64,000 nucleotides of DNA from Ensifer oleiphilus. GTDB lineage: Bacteria; Pseudomonadota; Alphaproteobacteria; Rhizobiales; Rhizobiaceae. Both the position numbers and the translations under genes were made by a program. Below are positions 8,159-17,526 of this stretch, in pieces; positions within the stretch are counted from its first letter, which is position 1, and every line of letters starts with the position of its first letter. The notes beneath the pieces were generated by a model. It saw nothing but the letters and a program-made list of their open reading frames with translations, did not search any database and was not told the origin of the DNA. The DNA lies in the NCBI RefSeq assembly GCF_013371465.1, contig NZ_JABWDU010000001.1:62001-126000 (forward strand), written 5' to 3'.

Positions 8159-11134
8159 ATGAAAAACGGTGATCACCTCTTCCTCGTCGACGGCTCCGGA
8201 TTCATCTTCCGGGCGTTCCACGCCATCCCGCCGCTAAACCGCAAATCCGATGGCCTTCCGGTCAATGCGGTGTCCGGTTTCTGCAACATGCTGTGGAAGC
8301 TGCTGACCGATGCGCGCGACACGTCGGTCGGTGTGACGCCGACACATTTCGCCGTCATTTTCGACTATTCCTCGAAGACGTTCCGCAACGAACTCTACGA
8401 TCTCTACAAGGCCAATCGCTCGGCGCCGCCGGAGGATCTCATCCCGCAATTCGGGCTGATCCGCCACGCCACGCGCGCCTTCAACCTGCCGTGCATCGAG
8501 AAGGAAGGCTTCGAGGCCGACGATCTGATCGCCACCTACACGCGCCTTGCCGAACAGGCCGGCGCCAGCGTCACCATCATCTCCTCCGACAAGGACCTGA
8601 TGCAGTTGGTGACGCCGAACGTGTCGATGTACGACAGCATGAAGGACAAGCAGATCTCGATCCCCGAAGTGATCGAGAAATGGGGCGTGCCGCCGGAGAA
8701 GATGATCGACCTCCAGGCGATGACCGGCGATTCCACCGACAACGTGCCCGGCATTCCCGGCATCGGCCCGAAGACGGCTGCCCAATTGCTGGAAGAATAC
8801 GGCGACCTCGACACGCTCTTGGCGCGTGCCGGCGAGATCAAGCAGGCCAAGCGCCGCGAAAACATCATCGCCAATGCCGACCTCGCCCGCCTGTCGCGAC
8901 AGCTGGTGACGCTGCGCACCGACACGCCGCTCGACGTTCCGCTCGAGGACTTTCAGCTCGAACCGCAGGATGGGCCGCGTCTCGTCGCCTTCCTGAAGGC
9001 GATGGAGTTCACCACGCTCACCCGTCGTGTCGCTGCTGCCACCGACACGGATGCCGATGCAGTCGAGCCGGCCACGGTGCCGGTCGAGTGGGGCGCGGAT
9101 GCGCGCGGGCCGGATCTCGACAAGGCCTCGGCCGCCCCGGGGCCCTCAAGCACCGGAGATGCAGCACCTGCGGGCGAGGGCGTCTCAACAGGCGAGGCCG
9201 GCGAAGCGACGCCCGAGGCGCTCGCGCAGTCGCGTGCAGCGCTTTTTGCCAGCGCTGCGATCGACCACGCGCGCTACGTCGCGATCCGCGATGTGGCCAC
9301 GCTCGACGCCTGGATTGCCGATGCCAGGGATGCGGGCCTCGTTGCCTTCGATACCGAAACCACGTCGCTCGATGCCATGCAGGCCGAGCTTGTCGGCTTC
9401 TCGCTGGCGCTTGCCGACTATGCCAAGGACCCCGCGGGAACCGTGATCCGCGCGGCTTACGTGCCGCTGATCCACAAGACCGGCGTCGGCGATCTTCTCG
9501 GCGGCGGCCATGCGGAAAACCAGATCCCGGTGCGTGACGCGCTGAGCCGGCTGAAGGTGCTGCTCGAAGACCCGTCGGTGCTGAAGGTCGCGCAGAACCT
9601 GAAATACGATTACCTGATCATGAAGCGACACGGCATCACCGTGAAGGGCTTCGACGACACCATGCTGATGTCCTATGTCGTCGATGCCGGCAACGGCACG
9701 CACGGGATGGACGCGCTGTCGGAACGCTGGCTCGGCCACAAGCCGATCGCCTACAAGGACATGACCGGCAGCGGCAAATCGTCGGTGACCTTCGATTATG
9801 TCGATATCGATCGCGCCACCGCCTATGCCGCCGAGGACGCCGACGTCACCCTGCGCCTCTGGCACGTGCTGAAGCCACGGCTTGCGGCCAAGGGGCTGGT
9901 GCGTGTCTATGAACGGCTGGAGCGGCCGCTGGTGCCGGTGCTGGCGCATATGGAAGAGCGCGGCATCACCATCGACCGCCAGATCCTGTCGCGCCTCTCG
10001 GGCGAACTGGCGCAAGGCGCTGCCGCACTCGAAGACGAGATCTACAAGCTGGCCGGCGAAACATTTACCGTCGGCTCGCCGAAGCAGCTCGGCGATATCC
10101 TCTTTGGCAAGATGGGGTTGCCCGGTGGTTCGAAGACCAAGACCGGCCAATGGTCGACCTCGGCGCAGGTGCTGGAGGACCTCGCGGCCGAAGGCCACGA
10201 GCTGCCGCGCAAGATCGTCGACTGGCGCCAGATGACAAAGCTGAAGTCGACCTATACCGACGCCCTGCCGGGCTTCGTCCATCCGGACACCAAGCGCGTC
10301 CACACCTCCTATGCGCTGGCGGCGACGACCACGGGACGGCTGTCCTCGTCCGACCCAAACCTGCAGAACATCCCGGTGCGCACCGCCGAAGGCCGCAAGA
10401 TCCGCACCGCGTTCATCGCCACGCCCGGACACAAGCTGGTTTCGGCCGACTACAGCCAGATCGAGCTGCGCGTGCTTGCCCATGTCGCCGACATCCCGCA
10501 GCTGCGCCAGGCCTTTGCCGATGGCGTCGACATTCACGCCATGACCGCCTCGGAGATGTTCGGCGTTCCCGTCGAGGGCATGCCGAGCGAAATCCGCAGA
10601 AGGGCCAAAGCCATCAACTTCGGCATCATCTACGGCATTTCCGCCTTCGGTCTGGCCAACCAGTTGTCGATCGAGCGGTCGGAGGCCAGCGACTACATCA
10701 AGAAGTATTTCGAGCGCTTCCCCGGCATTCGCGACTACATGGAAAACACCAAGGCCTTTGCCCGCGAGCACGGTTATGTCGAAACGATCTTCGGCAGGCG
10801 CGCGCACTATCCCGACATCCGCTCGTCGATCCCCTCGCATCGCGCCTTCAACGAGCGCGCTTCGATCAACGCGCCGATCCAGGGCTCTGCCGCCGACATC
10901 ATCCGCCGCGCCATGGTCAAGATCGAGCCGGCGCTGAGCGAGGCGAAGCTTTCTGCCCGCATGCTGCTGCAGGTGCACGACGAACTGATCTTCGAGGTCG
11001 AGGATGCGGAGGTCGAGCGCACCATTCCGATCGTCGTCTCGGTGATGGAGAACGCGGCGATGCCGGCGCTCGACATGCGCGTGCCGCTCAAGGTCGACGC
11101 CCGCGCCGCGATGAACTGGGACGAAGCGCACTGA
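8159..11134 (+). CDS. polA: DNA polymerase I
   Basis: 991 residues with all three classical domains. The 5'-3' nuclease (1-300) begins LFLVDGSGFIFRAF and has GDSTDNVPGIPGIGPKTA. The 3'-5' proofreading exonuclease (about 375-570) keeps its catalytic motifs: FDTET at about 397, NLKYD at about 480 and YAAEDAD at about 555, so it should be active. The polymerase domain has motif A (ADYSQIELR, about 764), motif B (RRAKAINFG, about 814) and motif C (QVHDE, about 938). A Pro/Ala/Gly-rich linker (about 300-365) joins the first two domains. ATG 8159 is chosen because homology starts there; the frame is open further upstream. Functions in Okazaki-fragment maturation and repair. Confidence 0.98.
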   Translation: MKNGDHLFLVDGSGFIFRAFHAIPPLNRKSDGLPVNAVSGFCNMLWKLLTDARDTSVGVTPTHFAVIFDYSSKTFRNELYDLYKANRSAPPEDLIPQFGLIRHATRAFNLPCIEKEGFEADDLIATYTRLAEQAGASVTIISSDKDLMQLVTPNVSMYDSMKDKQISIPEVIEKWGVPPEKMIDLQAMTGDSTDNVPGIPGIGPKTAAQLLEEYGDLDTLLARAGEIKQAKRRENIIANADLARLSRQLVTLRTDTPLDVPLEDFQLEPQDGPRLVAFLKAMEFTTLTRRVAAATDTDADAVEPATVPVEWGADARGPDLDKASAAPGPSSTGDAAPAGEGVSTGEAGEATPEALAQSRAALFASAAIDHARYVAIRDVATLDAWIADARDAGLVAFDTETTSLDAMQAELVGFSLALADYAKDPAGTVIRAAYVPLIHKTGVGDLLGGGHAENQIPVRDALSRLKVLLEDPSVLKVAQNLKYDYLIMKRHGITVKGFDDTMLMSYVVDAGNGTHGMDALSERWLGHKPIAYKDMTGSGKSSVTFDYVDIDRATAYAAEDADVTLRLWHVLKPRLAAKGLVRVYERLERPLVPVLAHMEERGITIDRQILSRLSGELAQGAAALEDEIYKLAGETFTVGSPKQLGDILFGKMGLPGGSKTKTGQWSTSAQVLEDLAAEGHELPRKIVDWRQMTKLKSTYTDALPGFVHPDTKRVHTSYALAATTTGRLSSSDPNLQNIPVRTAEGRKIRTAFIATPGHKLVSADYSQIELRVLAHVADIPQLRQAFADGVDIHAMTASEMFGVPVEGMPSEIRRRAKAINFGIIYGISAFGLANQLSIERSEASDYIKKYFERFPGIRDYMENTKAFAREHGYVETIFGRRAHYPDIRSSIPSHRAFNERASINAPIQGSAADIIRRAMVKIEPALSEAKLSARMLLQVHDELIFEVEDAEVERTIPIVVSVMENAAMPALDMRVPLKVDARAAMNWDEAH

Positions 11135-11193
11135 GGTTTTTCTGAGGGATTCCATCAGAAAGCTTGCATCGACATCTGCTGTTATTCTTGCAG

Positions 11194-11218
11194 AAGGCGG
11201 CCACGACGGCCGCCTTTT
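11194..11218 (+). terminator. Intrinsic terminator after polA
   Basis: AAGGCGGCC (11194-11202) pairs with GGCCGCCTT (11208-11216), five-base loop, followed by TTTT. It lies 60 bases after the polA stop. Confidence 0.8.
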
Positions 11219-11353
11219 GTCTGTCCTGATATCACGATGAAAGAAAGCGCATTCGCCTGCCACGTCGGGCGTTGCGGCTTTCGTGCTCTGCCCCTACGCA
11301 GCAATCGGCAAGGGCGCCAGCGCGCCCGGCAGAGCCGCTGATCGGAGGGGACC

Positions 11354-12208
11354 ATGGCCACCAACACATTTATCCTTGTGCTGTCCTGTGACGACAAGCC
11401 GGGCATCGTTGCCGCTGTGACGACGGAACTGGCCGGCCTTGGCGCCAACATTGCCGAAAGCAGCCAGTTCTGGGATCGGCACACCAACAGCTTCTTCATG
11501 CGCATCGCCTTCCAGGCACCCGAGGGCATGGCAGGGGACGACGTCGAGCGGGCGCTGCAACCGGCCATCGACCGGTTCCAGATGCGCACCACGCTGACGG
11601 AAGTCGCGCGCAGGCCGAGGATCGTCATCCTCGTCTCGAAGTTCGACCACGCGCTTCTGCATCTGCTCTATCAGATCCGCGTCGGCTGGCTGAACGCCGA
11701 GGTCGTTGCCATCGTTTCCAATCACGAGGACAGCCGGCGGACGGCCGACCTTGAAGCAGTGCCCTATCACTATTGGCCGGTAACCAAGACCAACAAGGCG
11801 GAGCAGGAGGAGAAGCTGCTGCATCTCGTGCAGGAGGCCGGCGCCGACCTGGTGATCCTGGCGCGCTACATGCAGGTCTTTTCCGACACCTTGTCGAAGC
11901 GCCTTTATGGCAAGGCGATCAACATTCATCACTCGTTCCTGCCGTCGTTCAAGGGGGCAAAACCCTATCACCAGGCCCACGAGCGCGGCGTCAAGCTGAT
12001 CGGCGCCACGGCCCATTACGTCACCCCCGATCTCGACGAAGGGCCGATCATCGAGCAGGAGACCGAACGCGTCAGCCACGCGTTGACGGCGGATGATTTC
12101 GTCGCGAGCGGCCGCGACATCGAGAGCCGAGTACTCGCGCGTGCCGTCAAGCTGCACCTGGAGCGGCGTGTCATGCTCAACGGTCACAAAACGGTGGTGT
12201 TCAGCTAA
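11354..12208 (+). CDS. purU: Formyltetrahydrofolate deformylase
   Basis: 284 residues. Hydrolyses 10-formyl-THF to THF and formate, supplying formate for purine synthesis and balancing one-carbon pools. An N-terminal ACT domain (about 6-80, LSCDDKPGIVAAVT) precedes the formyl-transferase-like domain. The catalytic Asn/His of NIHHSFLPSFKG (about 190) and the Asp of YVTPDLDEGPII (about 225) are present. GGAGGGG lies well placed before the ATG. Its 3' end overlaps the convergent tetR gene by eight bases. Confidence 0.96.
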   Translation: MATNTFILVLSCDDKPGIVAAVTTELAGLGANIAESSQFWDRHTNSFFMRIAFQAPEGMAGDDVERALQPAIDRFQMRTTLTEVARRPRIVILVSKFDHALLHLLYQIRVGWLNAEVVAIVSNHEDSRRTADLEAVPYHYWPVTKTNKAEQEEKLLHLVQEAGADLVILARYMQVFSDTLSKRLYGKAINIHHSFLPSFKGAKPYHQAHERGVKLIGATAHYVTPDLDEGPIIEQETERVSHALTADDFVASGRDIESRVLARAVKLHLERRVMLNGHKTVVFS

Positions 12209-12845
12209 GGGGTGCCGGCGGGGTGCGGGCGGCGCGAGGCGTGCGAAAGCTGGAAAACAGTCGCCTCAACCCATCGCGTCCCTCCGCAACAATGTCAAAG
12301 CTGCGGCCGAAAAGCAGCCACTGGGTACAGAGGCCCAGCATCATCCAGTGAAGCGTGCGGGTCGCCGACGTCGGCGTCCAGCTGTCGCGCATATAGCCGC
12401 TGGCAAGGGCACGGGCGAAGGCCAGCTCGAGCAGGGCATTGTGATGTTCGTCGAGTTCCCTGTGTCGCGTCAGGACCTCGCTCATATCGCCGTCGTAGTT
12501 GGTGCGCAGCATGATGGTGAGGATGCGCTGGCGTTGCTCGTCGGCGGCCAGAATATCGATCCAGGCGCCCATCGCATCCTCGACGATTGCCAGCGTATCG
12601 GCGGTCTCGGCCTCAATCTCCTGCGCGATCATGTCTTCCTGGGGCAGGGGGACTGCGTCATGCAGGGCCAGGAAAAGATCGGTCTTGTTGGAAAAGTGCC
12701 AGTAGATGGCGCCGCGGGTCACGCCCGCTTCCTTGGCCACGTCCTCCAGTGTCGTGTTGGAAACACCCTTTGCGTAGAACACACGTTCGGCAGCACTCAG
12801 GATCTTCTGCCGGGTTGCCTCCGCATCGGCTTTCGTTCGGCGCAT
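12201..12845 (-). CDS. TetR/AcrR family regulator of the adjacent RND pump
   Basis: 214 residues. N-terminal HTH (about 12-58: TRQKILSAAERVF, TLEDVAKEAGVTRGAIYWHF) of the AcrR/TtgR type, followed by a ligand-binding C-terminal domain of the usual TtgR length. It is the last gene of a minus-strand set: membrane-fusion protein, RND pump, tetR. AAGGAGG precedes the ATG at optimal distance. A palindrome of the AcrR/TtgR kind lies in the promoter of the pump genes, so repression of the pump and release by toxic compounds is the likely mode of action (inference). Confidence 0.92.
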   Translation of the reverse strand: MRRTKADAEATRQKILSAAERVFYAKGVSNTTLEDVAKEAGVTRGAIYWHFSNKTDLFLALHDAVPLPQEDMIAQEIEAETADTLAIVEDAMGAWIDILAADEQRQRILTIMLRTNYDGDMSEVLTRHRELDEHHNALLELAFARALASGYMRDSWTPTSATRTLHWMMLGLCTQWLLFGRSFDIVAEGRDGLRRLFSSFRTPRAARTPPAPLS

Positions 12846-12862
12846 TCATTCCTCCTTGCAGA

Positions 12863-12887
12863 ACGGCCCGCCGAGAAGGCGGGCCGT
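12863..12887 (-). terminator. Intergenic hairpin between RND pump and tetR
   Basis: On the minus strand ACGGCCCGCC pairs with GGCGGGCCGT around a five-base loop; TTCT follows and then the tetR ribosome-binding site. There is no long T-run, so it may only partly end transcription or may protect the pump mRNA 3' end. Confidence 0.55.
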
Positions 12888-12898
12888 CGATTGTCGTA

Positions 12899-15800
12899 TT
12901 ACTCGGCGGGTGTCGGGGTCTCGGCTGCAGCCGGTGTGGCTTCGGCCTTCTTGCGTCCGAACAGCTTCGTGACGAACACGAAGAACACCGGAACGAAGAA
13001 GATCGCCAGCACCGTTGCCGAGATCATGCCACCCATCACGCCGGTACCGATGGCGCGCTGGCTGCCCGAGCTTGCGCCCGTGGCGATCGCCAGCGGCAGA
13101 ACGCCGAGCGTGAAGGCGAGCGACGTCATCAGGATCGGGCGGAAGCGCAGGTGCGCTGCCTCCAGCGTCGCATCGATCAGCGATTTGCCCTGCTCGCGCA
13201 GTTCCTTGGCAAATTCGATGATCAGGATGGCGTTCTTCGCCGACAACCCGATGATCGCGATCAGGCCGACCTTGAAGTACACGTCGTTCGGCATGTCGCG
13301 CATTGTCACGGCCAGAACCGAGCCGATGACCCCAAGCGGAACCACCATGATGACCGCGACCGGGATCGACCAGCTCTCATAGAGGGCTGCAAGGCACAGG
13401 AAGACCAGCAGGCACGACAGCGCGATCAGGAGAGGCGCCTGGGTACCGGACTGGATCTCCTGCAGAGACTGGCCGGTCCATTCGTAGCCGAAGCCCGCCG
13501 GCAACTGTCCGGCAAGCCGCTGCATCTCGGCGATCGCGTCACCGGATGAGAAGCCATGGGCCGCTTCGCCGCTGATGCGCACCGACGGGTAGCCGTTGTA
13601 GCCGATCGTCTGGGTCGATGCCTTGACCCACTCGACGGTCGCAAAGGCCGAGAGCGGAACCATGCCGCCATTGGCGTTGCGAACGTTGAGGTTCAACAGA
13701 TCCGCCGTCTGCATGCGCTGACCCTCGTCCGCCTGCACCGTCACGCGCTGCATGCGGCCGGCATTCGGGAAGTCGTTGACATAGGACGAGCCGAGGTTGG
13801 TCGAGATCGTCGAGTTGATGTCGGCAAACGTCACGCCGAAGGTATTGGCCTTTTCGCGGTCGATTGTCACGCTGACCTGAGCCGCATCGGGCATGCCTTC
13901 GAAGCGAACGCCGGTGACGATCTTGCTCTGAGCCGCAAGGCCGAGAAGCTGGTCGCGGGCCTGCGAGAGCGCCGCTTCGCCGAGACCGCCGCGATCCTGC
14001 AGGCGGAAGGAGAATCCGCCTGTGGTGCCGAGGCCCTGGATCGCCGGCGGCGACAGCGCAAAGCTGATCGCATCCTTGATCTGGCTCATCGCCATCGTCG
14101 CGCGCATGGCGATCGATTGCGCGGCGTTGTCGGCGTCGCGTTCCTTCCAGTCCTTCAGCGTCACGAAGGCGAGAGCTGCGTTCTGTCCGGTGCCGAAGAA
14201 GGAGAAGCCGTTGATCGCGATGATGCGTTCGACAGCCGGCTCCTGGCCGAAGATCTTTTCGGCCTGCTCCACCACCTCGGTCGTACGGTTGCCCGTCGCT
14301 TCGGAGGGCAGCTGCATCATGACGATCACGAAACCCTGGTCTTCGTCCGGAAGGAACGACGACGGCAGCTTCATGAACAGCCAGCCGAGACCGGCGAGGA
14401 CCGCGAGGTAGACGACCATGTAGCGACCGGTCCGGTGGACCATGTGCTTCACGATGCCGCTATAGCCATGCGACGTCTTGTCGAACGAGCGGTTGAACCA
14501 GCCGAAGAAGCCGCGCTTGGCGTGGTGGTGGCCCTTGGGAACCTGCTTCAGGAAGCTGGCGCAGAGTGCAGGCGTCAGCGACAGCGCAAGCAGCGCCGAG
14601 AACAGGATCGACACGACCATCGTCAGCGAGAACTGGCGATAGATCACACCGACGGCGCCTGGGAAGAAGGCCATCGGAATGAACACCGAAGCCAGAACCA
14701 GCGTGATGCCGATGACGGCGCCGGTGATCTGCTTCATCGCCTTGCGGGTCGCCTGTTTCGGCGTCAGCCCCTCTTCGGACATGATGCGTTCGACGTTCTC
14801 GACGACGATGATCGCATCGTCGACGAGAATGCCGATCGCCAGCACCATGCCGAACATGGTGAGCACGTTGATAGAGAAGCCCATCGCCAGCATGACCGCA
14901 CAGGTGCCGAGCAGGGCGACCGGCACGACGAGCGTCGGGATGATGGTGTAGCGGATGTTCTGCAGGAACAGGAACATCACGATGAAGACGAGCGCAACCG
15001 CTTCGACCAGCGTCGACAGCACCTTCTCGATGGAGACGGCGACGAACGGCGAGGTGTCGTAGGGAACCGAATATTCGAGGCCCTGCGGGAAGAACTTCGA
15101 CAGTTCGTCCATGCGCTCCTTGATCGCGGCAGACGTCGACATGGCGTTGCCGCTCGGCGACAGCTGCACGGCGATAGCCGCGGACGGCTTGCCGTTCAGG
15201 CGGGTCGAGAAGGCGTAGCTTTCGCCGCCGATTTCGACGCGTGCGACATCGCGCAGGCGGACGGAGGAGCCGTCCGGATTGGCGCGAAGCACGATCGCTC
15301 CGAATTCCTCGGCGCTCGACAGTTGGCCCTTGACGACGACCGGAGCACTGATCTGCTGCGTGATCGGGTTCGGCTGCGCGCCGATCGAGCCGGATGCGAT
15401 CTGGGCGTTCTGTGCCTGGATGGCGTTCGTCACGTCGGCGGCGGTCAGGTTGAGGCCGAGCATCTTGTCCGGATCGAGCCAGATGCGCATCGAGCGTTCG
15501 GTCGCAAACAGCTGCGCACGGCCGACGCCGGGCACGCGCTGGACCTCGTTCAGCACGTTGCGGCTGAGATAGTCGCCGAGACCGATGGCATCCATCGAGC
15601 CGTCGGTCGAGGTGAGTGCGACGATCATCAGAAAGCCGGAACCGGCTTCATCGACCTGCACGCCCTGGCGCTTGACCGAATCGGGCAGGCGCGGTTCGAC
15701 GCGGCGAACCCGGTTCTGGATGTCGACGGCCGCCTGTCCCGGATCTGTACCGGGCGCAAAGGTGGCGCTGATATCGACCGAGCCGGAGGCGCTGGAGGTC

Positions 15801-16039
15801 GATTCGAAATAGAGCAGGCCTTCGACGCCGTTCAGCTCGTTTTCGATCAGCCGGGTGACGCTCTGATAGGTGTCCTGGGAGGAGGCACCGGGATAGCTGG
15901 TGTTGATGGAGATCTGTGGCGGTGCGACATCAGGATATTGCGATACCGGCAGAAGCGGTATCGCAATGATGCCGGCGATCATGATGAAGATCGCCACCAC
16001 CCAGGCAAAAATCGGCCTGTCGATGAAAAAACTGGGCAT
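12899..16039 (-). CDS. RND family multidrug efflux permease (AcrB/MexB/SmeB-like)
   Basis: Inner-membrane proton/drug antiporter of 1046 residues, the usual length of HAE-1 pumps. It begins MPSFFIDRPIFAWVVAIF, as AcrB-type pumps do. The two proton-relay Asp residues are present in ILVDDAIIVVEN (about 404-415). Two large periplasmic loops lie between transmembrane segments 1-2 and 7-8. Only 10 bases separate it from the membrane-fusion protein gene, so they form one operon; the outer-membrane channel is not encoded here and must come from elsewhere. Gene order next to the amino-sugar locus resembles smeAB of S. meliloti. Confidence 0.96.
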   Translation of the reverse strand: MPSFFIDRPIFAWVVAIFIMIAGIIAIPLLPVSQYPDVAPPQISINTSYPGASSQDTYQSVTRLIENELNGVEGLLYFESTSSASGSVDISATFAPGTDPGQAAVDIQNRVRRVEPRLPDSVKRQGVQVDEAGSGFLMIVALTSTDGSMDAIGLGDYLSRNVLNEVQRVPGVGRAQLFATERSMRIWLDPDKMLGLNLTAADVTNAIQAQNAQIASGSIGAQPNPITQQISAPVVVKGQLSSAEEFGAIVLRANPDGSSVRLRDVARVEIGGESYAFSTRLNGKPSAAIAVQLSPSGNAMSTSAAIKERMDELSKFFPQGLEYSVPYDTSPFVAVSIEKVLSTLVEAVALVFIVMFLFLQNIRYTIIPTLVVPVALLGTCAVMLAMGFSINVLTMFGMVLAIGILVDDAIIVVENVERIMSEEGLTPKQATRKAMKQITGAVIGITLVLASVFIPMAFFPGAVGVIYRQFSLTMVVSILFSALLALSLTPALCASFLKQVPKGHHHAKRGFFGWFNRSFDKTSHGYSGIVKHMVHRTGRYMVVYLAVLAGLGWLFMKLPSSFLPDEDQGFVIVMMQLPSEATGNRTTEVVEQAEKIFGQEPAVERIIAINGFSFFGTGQNAALAFVTLKDWKERDADNAAQSIAMRATMAMSQIKDAISFALSPPAIQGLGTTGGFSFRLQDRGGLGEAALSQARDQLLGLAAQSKIVTGVRFEGMPDAAQVSVTIDREKANTFGVTFADINSTISTNLGSSYVNDFPNAGRMQRVTVQADEGQRMQTADLLNLNVRNANGGMVPLSAFATVEWVKASTQTIGYNGYPSVRISGEAAHGFSSGDAIAEMQRLAGQLPAGFGYEWTGQSLQEIQSGTQAPLLIALSCLLVFLCLAALYESWSIPVAVIMVVPLGVIGSVLAVTMRDMPNDVYFKVGLIAIIGLSAKNAILIIEFAKELREQGKSLIDATLEAAHLRFRPILMTSLAFTLGVLPLAIATGASSGSQRAIGTGVMGGMISATVLAIFFVPVFFVFVTKLFGRKKAEATPAAAETPTPAE

Positions 16040-16049
16040 TAATCAGCAC

Positions 16050-17267
16050 TCACTTTGTGGCTTCAGCGGGCTTTTCGTCAGCCGCCGCGGTCGTCTGCGC
16101 TGCTTCGGCCGCAGGCTTGGCGTTCGGGTCCCAGTCGGTCGGCTCCACTGGTGCGCCGGGGCCGATCTTCTGGAAGCCTTCGACGATGACCTTTTCGCCG
16201 GGCTTCAGGCCTGACGTCACCTGCCAGCGGGTTCCGACGGTGCGTCCAAGCGTAACGTTGCGGAACTCGACCTTCTTGTCGGCGTCGACGACGTAGACCT
16301 GAGACTGGCCGGCATTGTTGCGCTGGACAGCCTGCTGCGGCACGGTGATCGCGTCCTTTTCGACGCCCTGCTGGACCAGCACGCGGACATACATGCCCGG
16401 AAGCAGGTCGCCGTCGGGGTTGGGGAATTCGCCGCGCAGCGTCACCTGGCCGGTCGTCGCATCGACGGCGGCTTCGGAGAACAGCAGCTTGCCCTTGTGT
16501 TCGTACGGCGTGCCGTCGTCGAGGATCAGCTGAACCTCGGCCACCTGCTCGCCGCTCAACATCTTGCCGTCTTCGAGCGCCTTGCGCAGGCGGATGAGAT
16601 CGGTCGCCGACTGGGTAAAGTCGGCATAAAGCGGATCGAGCTGCTGGATCGTGGCGAGGTTTTCCGAGCTGTTGGCGCTGACCAGCGCACCCTCGGTGAT
16701 CAGCGCGCGGCCGATCTGGCCGCTGATCGGCGCGGTCACGTTGGCATATTGCAGGTCGAGCTTGGCAGCAGCCAGACCGGCCTGAGCGATGGCCACATCG
16801 GCAGCTGCTGCAGCGAGCAGGGCGGATGCATCGTCGAACTGCTGTGCGGCAACGACGTTGGCCTTCTTCAACGCTTCCTGGCGGGCAGCCTTCTGCTCGG
16901 CCTGGAGGCGCACGGCCTCGGCGCGGCGCAACGTCGCCTCGGCCTTCTCGACCTGGACCTGGAAGGGAGCCGGGTCGATGCGGTAGAGCACGTCGCCTTC
17001 CTTCACCTTGGTGCCCTGCTGGAAGACGCGTTCGACGACGATGCCGGAGACGCGCGGACGAACCTCGGCGACGCGCGTCGCGGTGATGCGGCCCGGCAAC
17101 TCGTTGGTGATCGGCAGGGTCTCGGATGCGGTCGTGAAGACGGCGACAGCCGATGGCGGGAAGGCGGGAGCGGCCTGTTCTTCTTGTTTCTGGCAGCCGG
17201 AAAGCAAAATCACGGTTGCCAAGGCGGCGGCCAGTGTCGGTCGGTTCATGCGCATAGCGATGTCCAT
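16050..17267 (-). CDS. RND efflux periplasmic adaptor (AcrA/SmeA-like lipoprotein)
   Basis: Membrane-fusion protein of about 405 residues that links the RND permease to an outer-membrane channel. A lipoprotein signal peptide ends in LLSGC, with Cys about residue 25 as the lipidation site. The central part shows a lipoyl half (about 65-100, VRPRVSGIVVERVF), an Ala-rich coiled-coil hairpin (about 105-170), the returning lipoyl half (APISGQIGRA) and C-terminal beta-barrel domains. ATG 17267, 17255 and 17249 are all possible; the first is given, none has a strong Shine-Dalgarno. The frame is open further upstream but that part overlaps the operator. Confidence 0.93.
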   Translation of the reverse strand: MDIAMRMNRPTLAAALATVILLSGCQKQEEQAAPAFPPSAVAVFTTASETLPITNELPGRITATRVAEVRPRVSGIVVERVFQQGTKVKEGDVLYRIDPAPFQVQVEKAEATLRRAEAVRLQAEQKAARQEALKKANVVAAQQFDDASALLAAAAADVAIAQAGLAAAKLDLQYANVTAPISGQIGRALITEGALVSANSSENLATIQQLDPLYADFTQSATDLIRLRKALEDGKMLSGEQVAEVQLILDDGTPYEHKGKLLFSEAAVDATTGQVTLRGEFPNPDGDLLPGMYVRVLVQQGVEKDAITVPQQAVQRNNAGQSQVYVVDADKKVEFRNVTLGRTVGTRWQVTSGLKPGEKVIVEGFQKIGPGAPVEPTDWDPNAKPAAEAAQTTAAADEKPAEATK

Positions 17268-17366
17268 ATTCGGTGACCGTGCGCAGCCAGCGTGGGTCGC
17301 AGGGCTGCGCGGTCCGGAAGTGAAGGGAAGCAGGACCGGCATCAGGAAGGGAAAATACCGGAACGC

Positions 17367-17392
17367 TAATATACAAACACAAATGTATGTTA
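17367..17392. promoter_or_regulatory. Palindromic operator of the efflux operon
   Basis: Inverted repeat TAANATACA-N8-TGTATNTTA centred between 17379 and 17380, about 110 bases upstream of the adaptor gene. It strongly resembles AcrR/TtgR operators (ACATACA...TGTATGT). On the minus strand it overlaps a promoter-like TTAACA ... TATATT, which would let a bound TetR repressor block transcription. Confidence 0.65.
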
Positions 17393-17526
17393 ATTTGCGC
17401 CGCAGTGCAACACCGGGATGCGGCGCGTTGAATCCACGAAAAGAATCAACCGCCGCAGCGCTTTCGGCACCACGGCGGCTTGATATCACCAAGCTGTGAT
17501 CCGGCTCTGTCGCCGGATTTGTCGTC

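Noticed and set aside
9185-11263. 692-codon minus-strand open frame opposite polA
   Set aside because: Antisense to the polymerase domain; no recognisable domain and no ribosome-binding site.
13556-16042. 828-codon plus-strand open frame opposite the RND pump
   Set aside because: Purely antisense to a conserved pump; composition (Asp/Arg/Gly-rich, no domains) is that of a shadow frame.
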